In this document: positions 8,798-15,176 of the stretch, piece after piece
Layout: the number at the start of each line of letters is the position of its first letter
Position numbering within the stretch: the first letter of the stretch is position 1
Assembly: GCA_020634895.1 (NCBI GenBank)
Contig: JACKAV010000003.1
Location: 310,001 to 374,000, forward strand
Direction of reading: 5' to 3'
DNA: 64,000 nucleotides
Origin: Anaerolineales bacterium
Lineage (GTDB): Bacteria; Chloroflexota; Anaerolineae; Anaerolineales; Villigracilaceae
Made by a program: the position numbers and the translations under genes
The notes under the pieces: generated by a model
The model's database searches: none
Seen by the model: only the letters and a program-made list of their open reading frames with translations
Told to the model about the DNA's origin: nothing

Positions 8798-9934
8798 ATG
8801 CGATCAAGGCTGAGCACACTTTTTGATGCTTTGCTGCCGGTGCTGGCTACATTGGCTGCTCTGGCGGTTGGGGCGGTGATGTTGTTACTCCTCAAGGTGA
8901 ATCCTGTTGAGGCGTACGGCGCTTTGTGGAAGGGCGCATTTGGAAGCACGAATGCCTTTGCGGAAACACTGGTCAAGGCAACCCCGCTATTACTGGTGGC
9001 GCTGGGAATCTGCATCTCCTTCCGCGGCGATGTGATCAATATCGGCGGCGAAGGACAGATGATCATCGGCGCCATCATGGCAACATGGATCGGTCTCATC
9101 TTCACAGACGCTCCGGGGTGGCTGGTCATCACGCTCGCACTTCTGGCGGGGTTTCTGGGCGGCGCGATCTGGGGCGGAATTCCCGGCGTTCTCAAGGCAT
9201 ATTTCAATGTGAATGAAATTCTCAGCACAGTGATGATGAATGCGATCGCTGTGCAGTTGATGAACTTCCTCTTGCGCGGACCGATGATCGACCCATCGCA
9301 GGCAGAACTGGCTTCGAAGATTCCACAAACCGCGCGTTTGATCGACGAGTTTCATCTGGCGAGATTGGCGCCGACTCGTTTGCACCTCGGCGCTTTGATC
9401 GCGGTCATCCTTGCGGTGCTTGTGTATATTCTGCTTTGGCGCACCACGTTAGGCTATCGCATCCGCGCGGTGGGACAAAACCCAAGCGCCTCACGATATG
9501 CGGGCATCAAAGTTCCGCGTTATATGGTGCTTGCGCTTCTGCTGAGCGGAGCGTTTGCCGGGCTGGCAGGCGCTGTTCAAGTGTATGGCGTCAACTACCG
9601 CATGATCACAGACGGGTCGGCTTCCGGGTTTACCGGCTCGGCGGGCTTTAACGGCATTGTGGCGGCGTTGTTTGGTCAACTGCATCCGCTTTGGTCGATA
9701 CCGGCTTCGATCCTGTTCGGGGCGTTATTGGTCGGGGCGAACAGTATGCAGCGCGTAGTGCAGGTCCCATCGGCTTTGATCACCGTGTTGAACGGATTGG
9801 TGGTGGTCTTTGTCGTCAGCAGTGAGATTTGGCGGGTCCGCAGGCAGCGCCGACGGCTGGCGGCTGCAAAGGAAGATGAAGCTCCACCGACGCCGGATCA
9901 AGCCAAAGTCCAGACAGAAGAGGCGGGGCAATGA
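8798..9934 (+). CDS. ABC transporter permease 1 (Bmp-type system B)
   Basis: A 378-residue inner-membrane permease of the BPD_transp_2 type with about nine to ten helices. The segment GDVINIGGEGQMIIGAI near residue 75 and the coupling segment YRIRAVGQNPSASRYAGI near residue 225 match permease 1 of system A in position and character. A strong Shine-Dalgarno (GAGGAGGA) precedes the ATG at 8798. The charged C-terminal tail of about 35 residues is absent from the system A copy. It overlaps the next permease by four bases (ATGA). Confidence 0.9.
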   Translation: MRSRLSTLFDALLPVLATLAALAVGAVMLLLLKVNPVEAYGALWKGAFGSTNAFAETLVKATPLLLVALGICISFRGDVINIGGEGQMIIGAIMATWIGLIFTDAPGWLVITLALLAGFLGGAIWGGIPGVLKAYFNVNEILSTVMMNAIAVQLMNFLLRGPMIDPSQAELASKIPQTARLIDEFHLARLAPTRLHLGALIAVILAVLVYILLWRTTLGYRIRAVGQNPSASRYAGIKVPRYMVLALLLSGAFAGLAGAVQVYGVNYRMITDGSASGFTGSAGFNGIVAALFGQLHPLWSIPASILFGALLVGANSMQRVVQVPSALITVLNGLVVVFVVSSEIWRVRRQRRRLAAAKEDEAPPTPDQAKVQTEEAGQ

Positions 9935-10863
9935 TCACCGAGTTGTTATCCACCACGGTCCTGATCGGAATCCTCGCATCCGGCATCCGCCTTGCGACTC
10001 CGTATCTTTACGCCGCCATCGGTGAGACGTTCGGACAGAAAAGCGGCGTCTTGAACCTCGGCGTGGAAGGGCAAATGCTGCTCGGTTGTTTTGCCGCTTT
10101 CTATGTGGCGCTCACTACTGGGAACCTTTGGCTGGGTCTGCTTGCGGCGATGATCGTCGGCGCGGCAATGGGATTGGCAATGGCGTTCGTGACGGTCAAC
10201 CTTCGCGCGCAGCAAGGTATCAGCGGTATCGGTTTCTATCTCTTTGGGCTTGGCATGAGCGACCTGCTCTTCCAGCGCCTGATGGGAACTGTTGAAACAG
10301 TAAAAGGTTTTCAGAGAATATACATTCCCGGCTTGAGCGATATTCCGGGGATCGGTGAGATATTTTTCAATCAGAACATTCTTGTATACGGCGCATACCT
10401 GCTTGTGCCTTTAGCGTGGTTTGTGCTGAATAAGACCACGCTTGGGTTGAAGATCCGCGCGGTGGGTGAGAATCCCGATGCGGCGGATTCACTGGGGGTG
10501 AGCGTGGCGCGCGTGCGTTACTTTACGATCATTCTCGGCGGTACTCTTTCGGGGATCGCCGGGGCTTCACTTTCCATCGCCTTGTTGAATGTCTTTCAAC
10601 AGAACATGACCAGCGGACTCGGCTTCATTGCCGTGGCTCTGGTCTATTTTGGCGCATGGAAACCGGTCGGTGTGCTGGGCGGCGCGCTGCTGTTCAGCAT
10701 GGTCAACTCGTTACAGTTGTGGATCCAGGTACTTGGCATTCCCGTCCCTTCGGATATTGCCGTGATGATGCCGTATGTGCTGACGATCCTGGTATTGGTC
10801 GCGACTGTTTCCCGCGTGCGTGCTCCGTCGGCATTGACGAAGCCGTTCGAGCGGGATGACTAA
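9931..10863 (+). CDS. ABC transporter permease 2 (Bmp-type system B)
   Basis: A 310-residue inner-membrane permease. The family segment GETFGQKSGVLNLGVEGQML is near residue 32, and the coupling loop LKIRAVGENPDAADSLGV is near residue 175. It is translationally coupled to the preceding permease through the ATGA overlap. System B places its permeases first, then the binding protein, then the ATPase, unlike system A. Confidence 0.9.
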   Translation: MITELLSTTVLIGILASGIRLATPYLYAAIGETFGQKSGVLNLGVEGQMLLGCFAAFYVALTTGNLWLGLLAAMIVGAAMGLAMAFVTVNLRAQQGISGIGFYLFGLGMSDLLFQRLMGTVETVKGFQRIYIPGLSDIPGIGEIFFNQNILVYGAYLLVPLAWFVLNKTTLGLKIRAVGENPDAADSLGVSVARVRYFTIILGGTLSGIAGASLSIALLNVFQQNMTSGLGFIAVALVYFGAWKPVGVLGGALLFSMVNSLQLWIQVLGIPVPSDIAVMMPYVLTILVLVATVSRVRAPSALTKPFERDD

Positions 10864-10865
10864 AC

Positions 10866-10955
10866 ATGCAAGGAGGTGTGTACGCAAAGATAATGTCACT
10901 GACAGCATTGACGTCGAACAGTAAAACCTATTTCAAGAATTGGAGAAGAAGATGA
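10866..10955 (+). CDS. Possible 29-residue coupling ORF between permease and binding-protein genes
   Basis: An ATG two bases after the permease stop opens a 29-codon frame whose TGA overlaps the ATG of the binding-protein gene (10952). The predicted peptide has a strongly basic end (KNWRRR). A strong AAGGAGG motif lies inside the frame at 10870-10876, before in-frame GTG (10878) and ATG (10893) codons. It could keep ribosomes running from the permease gene into the binding-protein gene. Nothing else supports it as a protein, and chance is quite possible. Confidence 0.25.
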   Translation: MQGGVYAKIMSLTALTSNSKTYFKNWRRR

Positions 10956-12016
10956 AAAAATTTGCATGGATCTTGATTTTTGTACTCGCATTTTCGCTGG
11001 TGCTGGGTGCCTGCGGTGAACTCACCGAGACCAACGAAGAATCCGGCGCGCCCGAAGCTGCGACAGAAGCTGCACCTGAAGCCGCAACCGAAGCGCCTGC
11101 CGCGCCGATGGAACCTTTCCGCGTGGCGGTGGTCATGCCGAGCGCCATCAATGACCTGGCGTTCAGCCAGAGCATGTACGATGCCCTCCTGCGCGTTCAG
11201 GAAGACATGGGCGGAGCCGATGCCTTCGAGATCGTTTACTCCGAGAACATGTTCGTGGTGGACGATGCCGCTGCCGCCATCCGTGACTACGCTTCACAGG
11301 GCTTTGACCTCGTGATCGCTCACGGCTCGCAGTACGGTTCCTCCCTGCAGGAAATCGCCCCCGACTTCCCCGACACCAGCTTTGCCTGGGGCACCACGGT
11401 GGATACGTTTGGTCAACCCAATATCTTCGCTTATGAAGCAGCCTCCCAGGAAGGCGGCTACGTCAACGGCGTGGTTGCGGCTTCCCTGACCACCAGCGAC
11501 ATCATGGGCGTGGTCGGACCGATCGAGACCGGCGACGCGAAACTGTATGTGGATGGTTTCAAGGCTGGCGTTTTGGCGACCAATCCTGACATCACCGTGA
11601 ACGTGAACTACATCGGTTCATTCTCAGACGTGGCGCTTGCCTCTGAAGCGGCGACGACTCACATCTCCGCCGGTGCGGATGTTCTGACCGGCACCGCCCA
11701 GATGGTTGTGGGTGCGATCGGTAAAGCCGAAGAAGCCAACGTGCTTTGGTTCGGCACACAGTCCAACCAGACCTCCCTTGCTCCTTCCATCGTGGTTGCC
11801 AGCCAGGTTTACCACTGGGAAGTCATGCTGCATGAGATGATCGACCTCATCAACAGCGGAACCCTCGGCGGACAGTCCTTCACCGCGAACCTTGCCAATG
11901 GCGGCGAAGTGGTCGAGTTCAACCCCGATTACGCGCTTCCTGCCGATGTTCAGGCGCTTGCCGACGAGACCATCAAGGGCATCACCGACGGCACAATCAC
12001 GATCACCCTTCCGTAA
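10952..12016 (+). CDS. Bmp-family substrate-binding lipoprotein (system B)
   Basis: The binding component of the second importer, with 354 residues. The signal peptide ends with the lipobox LGAC (lipidated Cys21), followed by a Glu/Ala/Pro/Thr linker with an EAATEA-type repeat. The mature domain starts FRVAVVMPSAINDLAFSQSM, matching the start of the BMP domain. GGAGAAGAAG precedes the ATG at 10952. Similarity to the system A protein is limited outside the fold, so the two systems probably take up different members of the purine nucleoside/base group or bind with different affinity. Confidence 0.9.
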   Translation: MKKFAWILIFVLAFSLVLGACGELTETNEESGAPEAATEAAPEAATEAPAAPMEPFRVAVVMPSAINDLAFSQSMYDALLRVQEDMGGADAFEIVYSENMFVVDDAAAAIRDYASQGFDLVIAHGSQYGSSLQEIAPDFPDTSFAWGTTVDTFGQPNIFAYEAASQEGGYVNGVVAASLTTSDIMGVVGPIETGDAKLYVDGFKAGVLATNPDITVNVNYIGSFSDVALASEAATTHISAGADVLTGTAQMVVGAIGKAEEANVLWFGTQSNQTSLAPSIVVASQVYHWEVMLHEMIDLINSGTLGGQSFTANLANGGEVVEFNPDYALPADVQALADETIKGITDGTITITLP

Positions 12017-12028
12017 GTAAATTTTGTT

Positions 12029-12078
12029 CCTTATCCCAAACCCCTCTTCCAAAAGAAGAGGGGCGAGGGGTAAGGGGA
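12029..12078 (+). repeat. Imperfect inverted repeat of the CCCCTCTT...AAGAGGGG type
   Basis: An inner perfect stem CCCCTCTT/AAGAGGGG (12041-12063) is nested in longer imperfect arms (CCTTATCCC... and ...GGGGTAAGG). It fills the gap between the binding-protein and ATPase genes of system B. A related element lies at 37763-37836. Both resemble G/C-strand-biased intergenic repeats scattered through many bacterial genomes. Confidence 0.55.
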
Positions 12079-12079
12079 A

Positions 12080-13660
12080 ATGGATGGCGCAATGACCGAA
12101 TCGACCAAACTTCCTTCCGGACAGACCCGCATCAACAGCCTTGAAATGCGCGGCATTACCAAGCGCTTTCCCGGTGTGCTCGCCAGCGACCACGTCAACT
12201 TTGATGTGAAGAGCGGCGAAGTCCATGCCTTGCTGGGGGAGAACGGCGCAGGGAAAAGCACCTTGATGAAGATCCTGTATGGACTTTATCATCCGGACGA
12301 AGGCGAGATCCTTTTGGATGGGAAGCCGGTGACAATATCCTCACCGACCGATTCGATCGACCTTGGCATTGGCATGATCCACCAGCACTTCATGCTTGTG
12401 CCAACGCTGACAGTTGCTGAGAACGTCGCTCTCGGGTTGCCATCCTCCCGGGGTGTGCTGACAGACCTCGACCGCGTCTCGAAGCGTATCATCGAACTCG
12501 CAGACATCTACGGCTTGAAGATCGATCCCGATGCCTACGTCTGGCAGCTATCGGTCGGTCAACAACAGCGCGTGGAAATTATCAAAGCCCTGTATCGCGG
12601 AGCCGCGCTCCTCATCCTCGATGAGCCGACGGCAGTCCTTACACCGCAGGAAGTGGACGAATTGTTCGTCATCATGAATCAGATGGTCAAAGACGGACAC
12701 GCACTTATTTTTATTTCTCATAAATTGCACGAAGTGGTCGAGATCAGCCATCGTGTGACGGTTCTGCGCGATGGACGCACCATTGGCACGCGCCTCACTT
12801 CTGAAACGACCAAACAGGATCTTGCCAATTGGATGGTCGGACGCGAAGTCGGTTTCGCACCGAACCGCGGACAGTCCACGCTTGGCGAGGTTCGCCTCAG
12901 CCTGAACGAAGTCCACTGCGGAAGCGACCGCGGCACGCCCGGTCTGCGCGGCGTTAGTTTTGATGTCTGCTCCGGAGAAATTCTCGGGATTGCGGGCGTC
13001 TCCGGTAACGGTCAACGCGAATTGGCGGAGTCCATCACCGGCTTGCGGAAAGTGACATCCGGCAGGGTCTTTCTCGAAGGACAGGATATTACCAATCTTG
13101 CGCCCGGCGAGATCACCGACCGAATGCTTTCCTATATCCCCGAAGAACGCATGCGCGACGGCATGATCAAGGATTTCACCATTGCTGAGAATATGATCCT
13201 GCGCGAACATCATAAGCAGCCTTATTCCAAAAATGGCTTTCTCAATCTGCGCGGTATTGCGAATCATGCCGATGAGTTGATCGAAAGTTTCAGGGTAAAG
13301 ACCCCGTCGCGTGAGACGTTAGCCAAAAATCTATCCGGCGGGAATATTCAAAAGGTCGTGCTGGCGCGCGAGATCTCACGCAACCCGCGCGTCATTCTCG
13401 CGGCGCAGCCCACCCGCGGACTCGATATCGGCGCCACGGAATATGTCCGCCAGCAGTTGATCGAACAGCGCAACAAAGGCACAGCGGTCATGCTTGTCTC
13501 GGAAGACCTCGATGAAATACTGGCGCTTTCCGACCGCATCGCAGTTGTTTACGAAGGGCAAATCATGGATATTGTCCCTCGCGAGAACGCCACGCCCGAA
13601 AAACTTGGTTTGTTAATGGCAGGTGTACACCCCGAAGAGGGCGCACCTGTTGTACAATAA
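12080..13660 (+). CDS. ABC transporter ATPase, duplicated nucleotide-binding domains (system B)
   Basis: The energy-coupling subunit of system B, with up to 526 residues. Domain 1 has Walker A GENGAGKST near residue 55, signature LSVGQQQR, Walker B LILDEPTAVL and switch ISHKL. Domain 2 has the degenerate Walker A GVSGNGQREL, signature LSGGNIQK and AAQPTRGLD at the Walker B position. The start is uncertain: ATG 12080 lies only two bases from a GGGG tract, and ATG 12092 (MTESTK) is an equally good choice. It follows its binding protein across a repeat-filled gap of 63 bases and is the last gene of system B. Confidence 0.91.
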   Translation: MDGAMTESTKLPSGQTRINSLEMRGITKRFPGVLASDHVNFDVKSGEVHALLGENGAGKSTLMKILYGLYHPDEGEILLDGKPVTISSPTDSIDLGIGMIHQHFMLVPTLTVAENVALGLPSSRGVLTDLDRVSKRIIELADIYGLKIDPDAYVWQLSVGQQQRVEIIKALYRGAALLILDEPTAVLTPQEVDELFVIMNQMVKDGHALIFISHKLHEVVEISHRVTVLRDGRTIGTRLTSETTKQDLANWMVGREVGFAPNRGQSTLGEVRLSLNEVHCGSDRGTPGLRGVSFDVCSGEILGIAGVSGNGQRELAESITGLRKVTSGRVFLEGQDITNLAPGEITDRMLSYIPEERMRDGMIKDFTIAENMILREHHKQPYSKNGFLNLRGIANHADELIESFRVKTPSRETLAKNLSGGNIQKVVLAREISRNPRVILAAQPTRGLDIGATEYVRQQLIEQRNKGTAVMLVSEDLDEILALSDRIAVVYEGQIMDIVPRENATPEKLGLLMAGVHPEEGAPVVQ

Positions 13661-13773
13661 TTTCAATTCAATATCCATCGGTTCGGTGGTCGCTGAATGA
13701 AACCAGCGGCGTTGGGGCTTAATGCAACCCATCGAAAAGTGCCGCCGTCCAAAAGAAAGAGGACACACCACCT

Positions 13774-14646
13774 ATGAACCTTTGGCAGGAATACAAACGC
13801 CCCACATCTATAGCGGAAGCGGTTCAATCACTCGCCTCCGCATCCGGTCCCGCGCTTCCCATCGCTGGCGGCACCGACTTGCTGCTTGACTTGCAGCAGG
13901 GAAATCATCCCCCCGTTCACACATTAGTTGACCTGACCTTCATCCCCGAGATGACGACTCTCGCCTTGAAAGGGGACGAGTTATTCATCGGCGCAGTCGT
14001 CCCGGTCAACCGCGTCGCACTGGACCCGCTCACTGTGGAGCACGCCCAGGCTTTGGTTGAAGCCTGTAACTTGATCGCCGGTCCGCAAGTCCGCAATACC
14101 GCCACGCTTGGAGGTAATGTTGCGCACGCCCTCCCCGCCGCGGACGGTACGATCGCGCTCACCGCTCTCGAAGCCGAAGCGGAAGTAGCTGGCGCATCCG
14201 GCGTGCGAAGAATGCCTTTTACTTCACTCTTCGTTGGTCCCGGCAAATCCGCTATCGACAAAAGCAAAGAGATCATCGTCGGCTTCTATGTTAAACAAAC
14301 TCAAAAGGGACAGGCTTCCTGCTTCAAACGGATCATGCGCCCGCAGGGAGTGGCGCTGCCCATTTTGAACTGCGCTGTCTGGCTCCACCGTGACGGTAAC
14401 ATGGTCAAGGATATTCATATCGCGGTCGGTCCCGGCGGAGCGACTCCATTCCGTGCCACCGAAGCCGAATCCGCTTTACGCGGTCAGGCATTGAACGACG
14501 CGAATTTCAATAACGCCCTCGACATTTTGTTGGGACAGGCAAAGTTCCGCAACTCCGCCCGCCGCGCCAGCGCAGACTACCGCAGGCACATCGTTGGCGG
14601 CTTGTTCAAAGATGTTTTGGATACCGCGTGGAGCAGAGCTTCTTAA
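13774..14646 (+). CDS. Xanthine dehydrogenase family FAD-binding subunit
   Basis: The FAD subunit of a molybdenum hydroxylase, which passes electrons from the 2Fe-2S subunit to NAD+. It has 290 residues. FAD_binding_5 motifs are visible: PIAGGTDLLL (about 28-37) and GPQVRNTATLGGNVAHALPA (about 105-125). The C-terminal CO-dehydrogenase flavoprotein domain begins about residue 180. Partner subunits are fused at 15177. Its TAA stop is the first three bases of the left inverted repeat of the GxxExxY insertion, so the native 3' end may have been altered slightly. Confidence 0.9.
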   Translation: MNLWQEYKRPTSIAEAVQSLASASGPALPIAGGTDLLLDLQQGNHPPVHTLVDLTFIPEMTTLALKGDELFIGAVVPVNRVALDPLTVEHAQALVEACNLIAGPQVRNTATLGGNVAHALPAADGTIALTALEAEAEVAGASGVRRMPFTSLFVGPGKSAIDKSKEIIVGFYVKQTQKGQASCFKRIMRPQGVALPILNCAVWLHRDGNMVKDIHIAVGPGGATPFRATEAESALRGQALNDANFNNALDILLGQAKFRNSARRASADYRRHIVGGLFKDVLDTAWSRAS

Positions 14647-14672
14647 CCACGGAGGCACGGAGACACAGAGTC
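14644..14672 (+). repeat. Left inverted repeat of the GxxExxY cassette
   Basis: TAACCACGGAGGCACGGAGACACAGAGTC-like sequence whose first three bases form the stop codon of the FAD-subunit gene. It matches the reverse complement of 15130-15159 apart from one single-base gap and two substitutions. Confidence 0.75.
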
Positions 14673-14698
14673 TTATTGGTTTCTCCGTGAAAAGAATC

Positions 14699-15115
14699 AT
14701 GCAGCGTAATTATCCTGTTTTGCACAATCATCATGCCACTCCGATCTTGGAAAAAGAGTTGACAGAAAAGATTATTGGCGCGGCTATTGAGGTTCACAAA
14801 GTTTTAGGACCCGGATTGCTTGAGTCTGCATATCAAACATGCCTTGAATATGAAAGTAAATTACGGAATATCCCATTGGAACATCTTGTAGATTTACCTC
14901 TAAATTACAAAGGTATTCAACTGGACGCTGGTTACATGATTGACCTGATTTTTGATAAACGAGTTATTGTTGAACTCAAGGCAGTGGAACGAATAATTCC
15001 AGTCCATGAGGCTCAGTTATTGACATATATGAGACTGACAGGAATTCGTGTTGGTCTACTGATCAATTTCAACGTGCCAGTTCTAAAAGACGGTATTTAT
15101 CGGAGAGTTCTATAA
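14699..15115 (+). CDS. GxxExxY family protein
   Basis: A 138-residue protein of the GxxExxY family. The diagnostic segment is GPGLLESAYQTCLEYE (G-x-x-E-x-x-Y), followed by a PD-(D/E)xK-like core: the motif YMIDLIFDKRVIVELKAV has the D...ExK arrangement of that nuclease superfamily. The biochemical role of the family is not established. The ATG at 14699 is chosen because an upstream extension would translate the flanking repeat (NHGGTETQ). The gene is more AT-rich than its neighbours, which agrees with acquisition. It has no evident link to xanthine oxidation. Confidence 0.88.
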   Translation: MQRNYPVLHNHHATPILEKELTEKIIGAAIEVHKVLGPGLLESAYQTCLEYESKLRNIPLEHLVDLPLNYKGIQLDAGYMIDLIFDKRVIVELKAVERIIPVHEAQLLTYMRLTGIRVGLLINFNVPVLKDGIYRRVL

Positions 15116-15129
15116 CCTCAAACCATAGA

Positions 15130-15159
15130 GACTCCGTGCCTCTGTGTCTCCGTGGTTTA
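15130..15159 (-). repeat. Right inverted repeat of the GxxExxY cassette
   Basis: Inverted partner of 14644-14672. It ends 17 bases before the ATG of the Mo-subunit gene, so the ribosome-binding site of that gene (AAGGAAAT) lies just outside the cassette. Confidence 0.75.
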
Positions 15160-15176
15160 AAAAAGGAAATATAACC

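Larger units (their letters stand above)
14644..15159 (+). mobile_element. GxxExxY cassette bounded by inverted repeats
   Basis: Left arm 14644-14672 (CCACGGAGGCACGGAGACAC core) and right arm 15130-15159, read on the opposite strand as CCACGGAGACACAGAGGCAC, are imperfect inverted copies about 29-30 bases long. The only gene inside is the GxxExxY protein. The unit sits between the FAD and Mo subunits of one enzyme, with the left end exactly on the FAD-gene stop codon. This fits insertion of a discrete element. There is no transposase and I see no clear target-site duplication, so the mode of movement is unknown. Confidence 0.55.

Noticed and set aside
11624..12292. 222-residue minus-strand frame across the binding-protein/ATPase junction
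   Set aside because: Both plus-strand genes are well supported; this frame has no start signal or domain.
14594..14698. N-terminal extension of the GxxExxY frame
   Set aside because: It translates the flanking inverted repeat and the end of the FAD-subunit gene; family homology starts after the ATG at 14699.
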